64,000 bases of DNA, from positions 10,941,478-11,005,477 of the forward strand of contig NC_049981.1 in NCBI RefSeq assembly GCF_000003815.2. Direction: 5' to 3'. The position numbers and the translations under genes were made by a program. The DNA is from Branchiostoma floridae (taxonomy: Eukaryota; Chordata; Leptocardii; Amphioxiformes; Branchiostomatidae). The notes below the pieces were generated by a model, which saw nothing but the letters and a program-made list of their open reading frames with translations, ran no database searches and was not told the origin of the DNA. Below, one piece after another: positions 32,301 to 43,126 of this stretch (within the stretch, counting starts at the first letter, position 1; every line of letters starts with the position of its first letter).

Positions 32301-35300
32301 TCCTCAGCAAAATCATCACACCCCCGTCTTTCCATTGTAATATTACAGTAAAACAGAATTGCTTCAACTGCGCACTTAAAACACGGCGAAAACCTCCTTC
32401 CCCACGTGCTACAAAGTTATGTCCTTGTAAAAATTGATAGATTTACTGTAATACCAATCAAATGTTTTCCTTTTGTCACCATCAAGCCCGGAAAGGAAGG
32501 TTTCATCACAGATGAAGAGAGGGAGAGATTCACTGGAGAGTTTGACCAGTACCAGCAGAAATTTGAGAAACAAAGAGAAGAGTAAGTAGGGCTTTTATAT
32601 CTGAAACTGTCCTGCCATCGGATCCCATTAAAATTTATGTATGTATGTGTGTCCCTTAGTGTTGTGTGCTCTATGGGCTTTCATACCCGAAATACGGAAA
32701 GAAAGAATAGGATAGGGAGGGAGGAATAGAGAAAGAAAGAAAGAAAGGGAAGGAGGGCTTTGGGAGGGAGGTTGGTTAGGGAGGGAGAGAGAAAGAACTA
32801 GAAAGGCCGACATTTGCATGAGAGCAAATACAGCATATTTCAGCCATCTCCCTCATGCAACAATAGGCCTTGAGGTCGTTGATCCCTTTAGCCATTGGAA
32901 AATGACCCAAAAATTCCCCAATATATCATTTTAAAGTGTTCCATGCCAAAAATTATACATGGTTCATTTGAATATATATCTAGAGCACCCCTTTACCAAT
33001 TTACGGGTCATTAGGTTGTAAATCGAGGGAACAGGAACCAAAAATGTCCAAATTTTGTCAAAAAATGGCCATAAAATCGCAAAATGAAGCATTTTGTTGT
33101 ACCGTATGGGAAAACTTTTATTGAATTTATGTGCACATAATTGAAGGGCACTTTAATACCAAATTTCAGATCATTTGGTTGTAAAACGAGGCTACAGGAG
33201 CCAAAAATGTCCTTTTTTGGTCAAAAAATGGCCAAAAATCGCAAAATTAAGCATTTTGTTGTACCGTATGGGAAAACTTTTATTGAATTTATGTGCACAT
33301 AATTGAAGGGCACTTATATACCAAATTGCAGATCATTTGGTTGTAAAACGAGGCTACATGAGCCAAAAATGTCCTTTTTTGGTCAAAAATGGCCCAAAAT
33401 CGCAAAATTAAGCATTTTGTTGTACCGTATGCCAAAACTGTTATTGAATCTAGGTGAGCATATGATCAGGGCACCTCTGTACCAAATTTCATGTCATTCG
33501 GCTCTAATACCAGGGTACAGGAGCCCGAAATATACATGAAAATTGACAAAAACCTCAATAAAATCATTTTAAAGGCAGATATGAAAAAAATGAAAAAAAC
33601 ACCTGCGGGTATTGGCTTACTCTATCTTTGTGCCAAATTTCAAGTCAATCGGTTAAAAAATGGCGGAGTTGATTCGATTTGAAGATTTGACAGGAGAAAG
33701 AAAGAAAGAAAGAAACATTACGAATACTAGAAAGGCCGACATTTGCTTGGGAGCAAATACAGCATATTGCAATCCATCTTCATACAATAAAGGACTCTTC
33801 CAGAACACCCCAATCTATGCAAAATGGTCCAGTCTATGTGGCCCATTTACCATATATAGTGCTAAAGCTACCCCAACACCAAATTCCAGATCAGTTGGCT
33901 TTCTCATGACACAGGAAGCAAAAATGTACATTTTTGGTCAATAATGGCAAAAAATCCCAAATTTCACAATTTTTGTTTGACGTACACCATAGGTGTGAAT
34001 AGAGCCCTGTGGCTACATACCGTATGCACCTTCATACCAAATCTCAGACCATTTGGTTTTCATACATAGGCACAAGAGCCAAAACTTAACATTTTTAGTC
34101 CATAAATGGCAAAAAATCCCAAAATTCAACAATTCAAGGTAATGTATGCCCAAAGTGAAAATGAGGTACTGTGGGCATATGTCAGACACACCTTCATGCC
34201 GAATTTCAGGTCATTAGGTTTTCATACAAGGGTATAGGAGCCAAAAATAAACATTTTTAGTCAAAAATGGCCGAAAAACCCAAAATAACTCAATTTTGAA
34301 ATGATTGATAACGAAAGCGTTGATGTGGTCCTGTTGTCATATGTCCAATGCACCTATGTACGAAATTGCAGGTCATTTGGTTCCAATACAAGGGCACAGG
34401 AGCCAAAAATATACATTTTTAGTCAAAAATGGCCAAAACACCCCAAAATAACTAATTTCTAAGTAATCTATGACAAAAATGTTGATGGGGTCCTGTGGTC
34501 ATATGTCCAATGCACCTCTGTACCAAATTTCAGGCCATTAGGTTGTAATACCAGGGCACAGGGTCCCAAAATATACATAATTGGTCTAAAAATGACCAAA
34601 AACCCTAAATATCATAAATTCTAAGGCCTCTATCAAGAAAATAAAAAAAACACCTGGGGGTATTTGCTATTTCTACCACCCTGCCAAATTCCAGCTCATT
34701 TGGTCCAAAAATGAAAAAGTTGAATCAATTTGAAGATTTTGACAGGAGGAGAAGAAACGAAGGAAAAACAATATNNNNNNNNNNNNNNNNNNNNNNNNNN
34801 NNNNNNNNNNNNNNNNNNNNNNNNNNNNNNNNNNNNNNNNNNNNNNNNNNNNNNNNNNNNNNNNNNNNNNNNNNNNNNNNNNNNNNNNNNNNCCCAATCT
34901 ATGCAAAATGGTCCAGTCTATGTGGCCCATTTACCATATATAGTGCTAAAGCTACCCCAACACCAAATTCCAGATCAGTTGGCTTTCTCATGACACAGGA
35001 AGCAAAAATGTACATTTTTGGTCAATAATGGCAAAAAATCCCAAATTTCACAATTTTTGTTTGACGTACACCATAGGTGTGAATAGAGCCCTGTGGCTAC
35101 ATACCGTATGCACCTTCATACCAAATCTCAGACCATTTGGTTTTCATACATAGGCACAAGAGCCAAAACTTAACATTTTTAGTCCATAAATGGCAAAAAA
35201 TCCCAAAATTCAACAATTCAAGGTAATGTATGCCCAAAGTGAAAATGAGGTACTGTGGGCATATGTCAGACACACCTTCATGCCGAATTTCAGGTCATTA

Positions 35301-38300
35301 GGTTTTCATACAAGGGTATAGGAGCCAAAAATAAACATTTTTAGTCAAAAATGGCCGAAAAACCCAAAATAACTCAATTTTGAAATGATTGATAACGAAA
35401 GCGTTGATGTGGTCCTGTTGTCATATGTCCAATGCACCTATGTACGAAATTGCAGGTCATTTGGTTCCAATACAAGGGCACAGGAGCCAAAAATATACAT
35501 TTTTAGTCAAAAATGGCCAAAACACCCCAAAATAACTAATTTCTAAGTAATCTATGACAAAAATGTTGATGGGGTCCTGTGGTCATATGTCCAATGCACC
35601 TCTGTACCAAATTTCAGGCCATTAGGTTGTAATACCAGGGCACAGGGTCCCAAAATATACATAATTGGTCTAAAAATGACCAAAAACCCTAAATATCATA
35701 AATTCTAAGGCCTCTATCAAGAAAATAAAAAAAACACCTGGGGGTATTTGCTATTTCTACCACCCTGCCAAATTCCAGCTCATTTGGTCCAAAAATGAAA
35801 AAGTTGAATCAATTTGAAGATTTTGACAGGAGGAGAAGAAACGAAGGAAAAACAATATATTGCAATCCCATACTATGTATGGATTGCAATATAACAATAT
35901 ATTTCACCATACCTATGGTATGGCTGAAATATAAAAAGAAAGAGATGAAGCATGTTACTTTTCTTCAGTACAAAGACGTGTGTTTTTGTTAGTATCATCA
36001 TTCGGGACAGGCTAGGATGATTAAGATCCAAATTTAATATGTCTTTATCTTGTGCAGGTATGTCAAGGAACATCCTGATGCACAAGTGGAAGCAGAATTT
36101 GATGCTGTGGTGAGTAAAGAACTCAATATATTATAATTGTAGACTTTAAGTGCAGTAATTGTCATTTTGTTAGTCCATTGCCTGCAATTCTAATTCATAA
36201 ATGTGGAACTTTTGAAAATTGAAAGACGGGTGTAATCTGTACTACATTTGTATGCAAGGTGATCTGAAAATTACTGTTTTATGTTTATCTCTATATCTTC
36301 TGGGTATTAATGTTTACACTGTGTTTTTAAAATTGTGGTTTAATGAAAGAAAATGAGACAGTGTTAAGGAGAGTTGTTTTTTTTCCTTTCTAGTTTGAAC
36401 GTGAGGAGGAAAGGGAACTGAGGCTGATTTTCGAGGGTCAGGAGAAAATCCACAAGACAGTGAGGTAAGGCAAAACATCTTTTCTTTTTGTATTGTTTCC
36501 TACCCTCCTTACCACCCTACCCACTTACTCCTTCCACTTTGGCCCCAGTAACCCTCTTCATTCTCCATAAAATTGAACACTAGGAACTATGCCTGTTGAC
36601 ACCTCTCTGCCATGGTAGACTGACACTAGGCTAGTCACGTGAGGGCGGAGTTCACGGCGCAGCTAATTACCATATTTGCGCAAAGGGGACAGTGGTCGTT
36701 GAAAATTTGATCCGTGTGTACTTTTGTGTTGGGAGAGAGTTTGGCTTTCACAGCATGTATACACAATAACATTTGTCACAAAATCAAAAGTAGCCAGTTT
36801 CTTTGTAAACATTCTCACTGTCTGTGGAGTTTTCGCTTTTGTCCAGTCGTCCTAAAATCCATCTGAAAAATAACAAATCGTTTTGCCGTGGTAACAGGGA
36901 CTTGCAGAGGAAGCTGGATGAGATCATTGGTCGACAGGAGCGAACGCTGTCCCTGGTGAGCACGGTACAGCAGAACATGCCGTCTGCGGGCAGCGTCCAG
37001 CCTGCGTCGGGTGGAGGGGGCCAGCCGGCTCCAGCGATGCCCATCCAGAGGCACGAGGTGGACGCTGTACTGTCTGCACAGAGAGAACTCACACAGGGCC
37101 TCAGGGATCTCAGGTTAGGAGCTTTGGAGACAAGCAAAGTCTATACACCTACACTAGACATTGCCTCAATCTCTGACACTTCATACTTTTTTGACTTACG
37201 ATAAGATTACCTTAAGATAGAAAAATTTACTTGCTCTATAGGACAAGTAAGAAGAATATTTACTGGCCAAAGCCAACTTTGCACTGGTCTGGACTTAATT
37301 TTTATTTTTTTTACAATATTACAGAGCTGTCTCCAGCCTAATTCTTTTCCGCCCCTCTCTTTGTTTGGAAGCCCATGTAGTTGATTTTCCTGGTAAAATA
37401 TGTAATTTTAAGCTTATGGAGGTACACTTTCAACAGTGTCATGTCATTTTTGGTACGGATAGGTTACAATTTTTGTTCCAACAAGCAAATCTCTGCCCCA
37501 GGACGGAAGGACGGGTCCTGGAGACAGCCCTGCAATATGACTTGCAGCAACAAAATCCTTTTATTTGTGAGTAAAAAAAGCAGTTCAAAGCCCATAACAA
37601 AGTCTACAAGACCAAGGAGAGTATTTAAAAGCCTTTGTTTGATTCACACACAGATCCAAAGTAGACACAATCCACAACCGAGCGGCGACGATTGAGACGA
37701 ACCAGCAGCGTCAGCTCCAGGGTCAGGGTCAGGGTGGTGGTGGTGGTGGGGGTGGGCCAGACTTTGATCCCTTGATCCTGCCTGAGCTGAGAGACAACCT
37801 GCACCATGTCAAGAGGGACGTCAGCTCGCTCCTTATACAGAGACCTGTGAGTTCTTATTAATCTATTGATTGATTGATTTTGGTGCAGTACAGTAGCAAT
37901 GGATGTTACATTAGTGAAACATGGACAGAAAATGTCACATACATGACGAAACAAGATAAATGTTTAATTTGGACACGAAGTACAAACGGAAACAAGATAA
38001 CTTTTTGATTTACATGTTGTACGTCTCCTATGGAGTGTATGTTTTGGTAGTATTATGCTGTCCTCCCTCTAGCATAATACACCATCTGTGATGGCAAGTG
38101 GCAACAGCTGAGTCAGACTCTTCTGAATCTGTTTCCTACATTGTATGAATGAGCTTGCTCCAATTACACTGTTAAAAGGTCTCTTTGTAAACAAGTTCAG
38201 AGTTCAAACAGATTTTGTAATTGACCCTCAGCTTCTCGTTGACCTGTTCATCATTACTCAGCACTTCAACCAATGACAGGATGGTAGTTAGCGATTTGAT

Positions 38301-39342
38301 CAGTGAGAGAGTTGCGTCACGTTTGTCAAAGTTTTTCTTTTGTATGTTTTCATTGTGCATGTCTGTGTGTTCACTGAGGTGGGCAGGGTTGTGGATCAGT
38401 CCATCACATGATAAGAATCTGTAGTGTGTGTGTCAAACTACAGTTTGATCTTACCATGATCATACCATGTCCTGTTCTCTTGTCTTCCCAGGGTTCTCAG
38501 CAGCTGTCCTGTCCCCCTATACCCGAGTACCCACAATGCATCACACCAGTGTACTTCCTGGTTCTAATATTTGTGCAGTCAGCATTGTTCGTCGTCTACT
38601 TAGCCTACAAGTGAGTTATTTATGTCTGTCTATGATATAGACATGTGTATGTGTATGGTATGTACCCCCTTGACGAGGATGGGACTAGGTGAGGTGAGGT
38701 GATGTGTATTACTTTTGTATATAAACACAAAAGACAGCTATGTCTCAGAGACCTAAAGTTTTTATATGGACTTTCACCACTTGGGACATGGAATATAAAA
38801 ATAGTATACTTAGTAGTACAACTTATGTTGATGGATGTGCTGCCCCTACGGCCGGTGAGGCTATGGGACCGGTGAGGTGAGGTGAGAGAGTAGTACATCT
38901 CTCTTATCTATGAATAAGTAACTACTATTCATTTGGTTGGTAAATGACTGTGTAATACATGTACTTCTAGTAACAAGGTTCTTTATTAACCACCACAGTA
39001 TTATTGTATTGTGAACATAACCTTACATTTGGGACAGCATTTGTAACGTTGGAGTGACACCTAGCTGCAGTGTCATCATTGTCCTGAGGAGGGTGACAGA
39101 TGGTCACCGAAACGTTGGATCCTCTATCAATATGTGGTTGTGTGGAAATAAAGAACTTTGTAGAATTATAAAGCATCCCACAGTAGATAAGGAAGCTCGC
39201 ATGTGGAAGAAGTAGGATAGTAAGTGAAATGCACCTGATTATTTTTATGACTGTCTGGTATTTAGTGATTTTATGACTTACCCATATTTTTTGTCCCAAT
39301 TATAGGAGCAAGCAAGAAGCAGCAAACAAGAAGTTCTATTAA
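26355..39342 (+). CDS. LMAN1: LMAN1 / ERGIC-53, ER-Golgi mannose-binding cargo receptor (15 exons)
   Basis: LMAN1 is a type I membrane lectin that carries glycoproteins, in mammals including coagulation factors V and VIII with MCFD2, from ER to ERGIC. Exons: 26355-26523; 28501-28557; 28907-29004; 29849-29956; 30150-30211; 30451-30550; 31840-31963; 32154-32212; 32487-32581; 36058-36109; 36394-36464; 36898-37113; 37654-37846; 38492-38610; 39306-39342. This is 1560 nt, 519 aa; human has 510. Features: signal peptide about 1-24; L-type lectin domain about 29-255 with the Ca/sugar motif FFDSFDND, then NNP and YNHANDG; a luminal coiled-coil stalk about 270-460; C475 and C484, spaced as the human inter-subunit cysteines; a transmembrane helix about 489-507; and cytosolic tail KSKQEAANKKFY. 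The di-lysine gives COPI retrieval and the terminal aromatic pair ER exit. Human ends KKFF. The stalk contains a Gly-rich insert near QGQGQGGGG. Confidence 0.97.
26524..28500 (+). other. LMAN1 intron 1
   Basis: It starts with GTAAGT and ends with TTCTTTTACAG. No coding sequence is seen. It contains a hAT-type MITE with exact target duplication (26979-27391), an inverted copy of the ATACAG repeat (about 27435-27545) and a repeat beginning CAGTTCAGTTCAGTTTATTT near 28067 that ends in an AATAAT-rich tract near 28300. Confidence 0.7.
26979..27391. mobile_element. hAT-like MITE, TAGGnCTGGGTACCGGTAC family, copy 1
   Basis: Terminal inverted repeats are TAGGCCTGGGTACCGGTAC at the left and, at the right, a sequence ending ACCCAGCCCTA. 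The 8-bp target duplication GTCTTAAG is exact on both sides (26971-26978 and 27392-27399). The 413-bp interior has no open frame but carries GGTCCAGGTCCGG/CCGGACCTG internal palindromes. The 8-bp duplication and TAG..CTA ends fit a non-autonomous hAT element. Confidence 0.85.
29643..29780 (-). repeat. Dispersed repeat, AAAGAACCC family, inverted copy
   Basis: Read on the minus strand it shows AACCTCTGCACGTAAAAGAA and ACACTTATTGAGAAGAGTAG followed by GGGTGACCCAGTGTGATT, the same order as in the copies near 6640 and 62200. Confidence 0.55.
30796..31661. mobile_element. Non-autonomous DNA transposon in LMAN1 intron 6
   Basis: The left terminus CAGTGGCGGCGGCA and right terminus TGCTGCCGCCGCCTCTG are inverted complements. 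The pentamer GTAAC flanks both ends (30791-30795 and 31662-31666), a likely 5-bp target duplication. The 866-bp interior is built of about four diverged units of 170-200 nt, each containing phrases like GACGTTTTAGAGGGTCAAGA and TTCAAAATTTT, together with GGGGGCGTCGCCCC-like G/C-rich links. No transposase frame is present. A related fragment is at about 48790-48900. Confidence 0.75.
33809..34774. repeat. Contig-end duplicate, left copy (identical to 34893-35858)
   Basis: The 966 nt from 33809 to the gap edge at 34774 are repeated with a constant offset of 1084 at 34893-35858. I found no mismatch in the lines compared by eye. One copy ends exactly at the gap and the other begins exactly at the gap, which is the pattern of an unmerged contig overlap. 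Confidence 0.85.
34775..34892. other. Assembly gap (118 N)
   Basis: A run of 118 undetermined bases lies inside LMAN1 intron 9. It is flanked by identical 966-nt sequences, so the true gap may be absent. Translations crossing it are meaningless. Confidence 0.99.
34893..35858. repeat. Contig-end duplicate, right copy
   Basis: This is the right-hand partner of 33809-34774 at a constant offset of 1084. It starts at the first base after the Ns. It continues uninterrupted into the terminal hairpins of the repeat element, so this copy represents the real junction. Confidence 0.85.
37322..37532. mobile_element. hAT-like MITE, CAGGGCTGTCTCCAG family, in LMAN1 intron 12
   Basis: The left end CAGAGCTGTCTCCAG and right end CTGGAGACAGCCCTG are inverted complements. 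The flanks are CAATATTA (37314-37321) and CAATATGA (37533-37540), an 8-bp target duplication with one mismatch. A related element, with ends CAGGGCTGTTTCCAG and CTGGAGACCC, lies at about 7192-7357. Confidence 0.7.
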
Positions 39343-41360
39343 CGACGGACACATGGTAGCAAGGTAGCCATGAGCAAACAGTGGAGATATTTATACAAAT
39401 ATGTCATAATTGGGGTCTGTCCTCTGTATCACTGTGTGCTGTACATGTATATCATACAGACTTGTGATTGTGTTTTTAAAAGTATTGTACAGTTTTCTGT
39501 CGTTCTTGCCCTGTCGAAAAGTGATAAATGTGTCAAATAAAAGCCCCAAAATGTGTTTTCCAAATGAGAATAAAAAGGCAATATGCCTGTAGATCTAGAA
39601 TATCCAAGTTACCAATAGAGTCAATGTTTACTATGAACTCTCAAAGTTGAAAGCTCTTGCAGTTCAGTTCCTATCTGTTAGGGGTCAGCCTGCCCAGATG
39701 TAAACATTAAGTCTTTTACATATGATTTGCACTTTTCAGTAACAAAGTGCCATTGAAGAGACATGCAAGCAAACGATTATGTTGTGGAAGCCAATTTCTT
39801 TGTATTCTAAGTCATTGATATTGAAAGACTTTGGATGACATTTTGAGGAAATCAATTGTTCGAAAGTGCCATTGAGTAAATGTTCCAGGTACATGAATAC
39901 AGATTTTTTGTCAAGTGAATGTTATAGCTTAGGCCTGTTTTTCAATGGTGTAGAAAAATCAAGGTAAAAGTTTGCAAAGTCAGCCAACAAGTATATATTT
40001 TCCAGAAATGGTTTCCACAATAACTTCTGTGGGAAGCTGGCAGTATCAAATTGTTCAGTGAACGTCAATCGGCAAGTATATTTTTCAGAAATGTTTTTCT
40101 CAAGAATATGGAAAAGGTGGCAGTATCAACTGGTTCAGTGAAGTCATGATCAAATTACTTCATGTTGCCAAATTTTAAGACATAGTGCATTGGTACTATA
40201 AGACCCCTGTACACTGATTTTTTATCAGTGTATTATTCTGAATGTGATATGAAGGTTTAAAAAGTTGACACTTGCCAAATGTGAAATTGAAGTGTTAGTT
40301 TGTAGTTGTCTAGTTGTAGATGCCCTACACTTGGAGGTACATGCATTGTATCAACCCTAAAAAGCCAGTCTCTACTATGGTTGAAATTAAAACTACAAGA
40401 TAGTTTAATACAGAAAGCTTCATTTAAGCTTTAGCTGCCATAGATTCAACAGAAAATCATGCTCAACCCAAACATTTTGCCATATTACATCAAAAGGGTT
40501 GTAAAAGTATTCAAAAGTAAAGTTTCTGTGCAATTTAATGTCACAAATACCCTGTACAAATGACATCTCTACAAAGTCTATAGTACATTGTACTTGTAAA
40601 TCAACTTGTCTACTGCATACCATACATATTGCATGATATAGATTTAGTCCAACCATTTTGACCTTGGTGTTGAATCATGTATTTTATGTTGTAGCAGTCA
40701 GTGAGATCTTTCCTGTTTAAGTGTAACAAAGAGGTGAAAATGTTGATGCCATAACGATATTGAAGCTGTATCAAATGCCTGTTTCTGAACTAATAAATGT
40801 TTAATTTTATTGTAAACCAAAGATGTCCACATGTTTCATCTGTCAGTTGAATATGAGAGTTTCACTTCTGCAAAGTGGTTCTTCTGAGAAGTGTCCATTA
40901 TCAAAGTTCATTAAAAATTACATCCCAATACAAATACCTTTGTACAACAAAGTCTCACATATTTATTAGCTAAGAACAAACATCATAAAAGCTGGACTTT
41001 GTCCTGAGGACCTGGGACATCCAAATAAGCAACGATAACAATAGTTGTGAAAGCAAAAGCTAAATGCTATAACCTGGTGGCCAGACTCTAGAAAAATCTA
41101 TTTTCATAGCTGGATGCTGAATTCATGAAAAATTTACTTCTATGACCTTGGGCTGTGAACAAACCTTGCAGACAATATTGGAACAATGTTAATTTCACTA
41201 GGTGACCTCCGAAACCTGATATATGTTAAGAGTTGGTAAACACTACTTGCCAGTGAAACTATGACTTACACCTAATTGCAAACAAACCTCTTGCTCATGA
41301 CTGAAATTATTGACTGAATACGTACAGGTATTAGTCACGAGGCTGTAAAGAGGAAGTAAC
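39343..41360 (+). other. LMAN1 3' UTR and LMAN1-TRIM intergenic region
   Basis: Polyadenylation signals AATAAA lie at 39536-39541, giving a short 3' UTR of about 200 nt, and at 40792-40797, giving a long one of about 1.45 kb. No protein gene is seen. The sequence is AT-rich and largely unique. Confidence 0.6.
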
Positions 41361-43126
41361 ATGGCGGCCGCACCGTCGAGTTTGGGGAAACAAATCCAAG
41401 AAGAACTGACCTGCAGCATCTGCCTAGGACTGTTCACTAGGCCCAAGGTGCTGCCTTGTCAGCACACCTTCTGTCAAGGCTGCCTACAGCATCTTTCAGA
41501 GGGGGAGACAACTTTCCAGTGCCCAATCTGTCGTCAACAGGTAAGGAAGCCACCCCAGGGGGTCAAAGAGTTGCCAAACAACCTCCTGGCTACAAGTCTG
41601 CAAACAAAAATCCAACAACAGGCCACAGAGTCGAGAGATTTCTGTTTCTTGCATCAGTCTGAAGAGATAAAATTGTACTGTCAAGAGTGTGACGTGCCAG
41701 TCTGTAATGAGTGTTTGGATCAAAAGCATGGCAACCATCCCACAGTAAGTCTGAAAAAGGCCACACAGGAAAGAAAGGCTACAGTTCAACTGCTTATTGA
41801 CGAAGGCAGAAACAAGTTAGCAACTTATGATGCTTTTATCAAAAGTCTGACAGAGAAAGAGAAAACCCTGAAGGAACAGAAACAACAAACAAAGAATGGC
41901 GTTATTGAGGCTTACAACCATATGGTGCAGAAACTCACGGAAAGCAAGGACTATCTTTTGTCCGAGGTTGAGGAACAGGACAAACAAAACATGGAAATCT
42001 TACAAAAAGAGAGAGACAAAGTTTTTACTGATGTTATTGATCTAAAGATAGCATGTGATCGAGCAGAAAAAGAAATGAGCAGAGGAGGTGTGGGCTTTCT
42101 CCACCAGGAAACCATCTTAACAGGCAGACTGGCAAAGCATAGAGGAAAAACATATGAGAGCATACAAACCCAGCCTGTTGTCTTTAACCCAACACACACC
42201 GTGCCAGTGTTGGGAAATGTGATTGTCCCATCTGCAACAATCCCAGCATCTAGTAATGATAAAGCAGAGGCCACAAATAACCACCAAACACTATCATTTG
42301 GAGGACAGGGCACGAAACCAGGAAAGTTCCAGTTTCCAGCTAGTGTTGCAGTGTCAGATGAAGGGGAGATCTTTGTAGCAGACAGATGGAACAAGAGAAT
42401 CCAAGCCTTCACCCTGCAGGGAACGTTTGTGCATGAGTTCCCAACAATCGTGCCAGGTGGACAGAAGATGGAACCAAACGATGTGGCCTTAGATGGGAAG
42501 GGGAACCTGTGGGTGGCGGGGGAGAAAGACCAGGCCGAGTTTGTTGTGCAGTACACCAAACAGGGCAGAGCTGTGACAAAGATTGACCTACAGAAGACAG
42601 GGTGGGTGAGAGGAGTCGCTGTGGACACCAGGAGGAACCACATCATTGTTACACAAACCACAGGAGACAGGGACAACCTACATGGTGAAGTGATGATGTT
42701 TACGCCAGATGGAACACCTGTGAGAACTGTAGGTGGGAAGAAGAACTCGCTTGCATCACTGGTATCAAGGCAGCAGAAGATGACGCATCCATGGTACATT
42801 ACAGTGGACGGGGAAGGGAACATCTTTGTGTCAGACTGTGGCAATCACTGCATCCATGTTTACAGCGAGGACGGACAGTTCCTGTTCCAGTTTGGGGGAA
42901 GTGGTGAAGGTCAGCTGCAGGGGCCCATGGGTGTCTGTGTGGACGGATATCGGGTAACGTCATCGTGGTGAACAGTAGAAACGGCCACGTGGAGATGTTT
43001 GACAAGACAGGCAGATTCCTCAAGCACATCACTACAGCCATGACAAGGCCATGTGCTGTTGCCATAGCAACACAAGGGCAGCTTGTGGTGACAGACTTGA
43101 GGAGCCATACCATCCATGTTATGTAA
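41361..43126 (+). CDS. TRIM-NHL protein (TRIM2/3/56-like), single exon with one apparent frameshift
   Basis: This is a probable E3 ubiquitin ligase of the RBCC-NHL type. A C3HC4 RING has zinc ligands C18, C21, C33, H35, C38, C41, C54 and C57. A B-box2 follows with C95, H98, C107, C110, C115, C118, H123 and H126. A coiled coil spans about 135-235 and is rich in Glu/Lys/Gln. From about residue 305 come NHL repeats, starting FPASVAVSDEGEIFVADRWN and later HPWYITVDGEGNIFVSDCGN. The frame closes at 42971 after GVCVDGYRVTSSW, but the next frame carries GNVIVVNSRNGHVEMF and ends at a stop at 43124-43126. One missing base near 42950 explains this, and the intact protein would be about 588 aa. No introns are seen, as for many invertebrate TRIM genes. 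The start lies in AACATGGCGGCC. The nearest vertebrate orthologue is uncertain. Confidence 0.9.

Larger units (their letters stand above)
32798..35933. mobile_element. Nested pair of Helentron/HINE-like elements with 160-bp internal repeats
   Basis: Two heads share CTAGAAAGGCCGACATTTGC and GAGCAAATACAGCATAT, at 32798 and 33727. They then differ: TTTCAGCCAT follows in the first and TGCAATCCAT in the second. At the far end two hairpins, each preceded by ACAATATAT, carry the complements: ATGGATTGCAATATA (35856-35893) and ATGGCTGAAATATA (35898-35933). So each head matches one tail, in nested order. The interior holds roughly 160-bp subunits, with the GGAGCCAAAAAT-type marker near 33037, 33197, 33357, 33517, 33917, 34075, 34237, 34400 and 34560. 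Assignment to Helentron-derived elements is inference from this layout; no transposase is present. Confidence 0.55.
32582..36057 (+). other. LMAN1 intron 9, repeat-filled and containing the assembly gap
   Basis: Almost the entire intron after the GA-rich stretch (32700-32795) consists of two related repeat elements made of roughly 160-bp subunits, with terminal hairpins near 35856-35933. No coding sequence is credible here. Open frames crossing it are translations of the repeat or of Ns. Donor GTAAGT and acceptor CTTGTGCAG remain intact. Confidence 0.8.

Noticed and set aside
34673-35028. Open frames crossing the run of Ns
   Set aside because: They are artefacts of undetermined bases within repeat DNA.
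41951-42844. 297-codon minus-strand open frame
   Set aside because: It is antisense to the TRIM-NHL gene, which has clear RING, B-box and NHL motifs on the plus strand.
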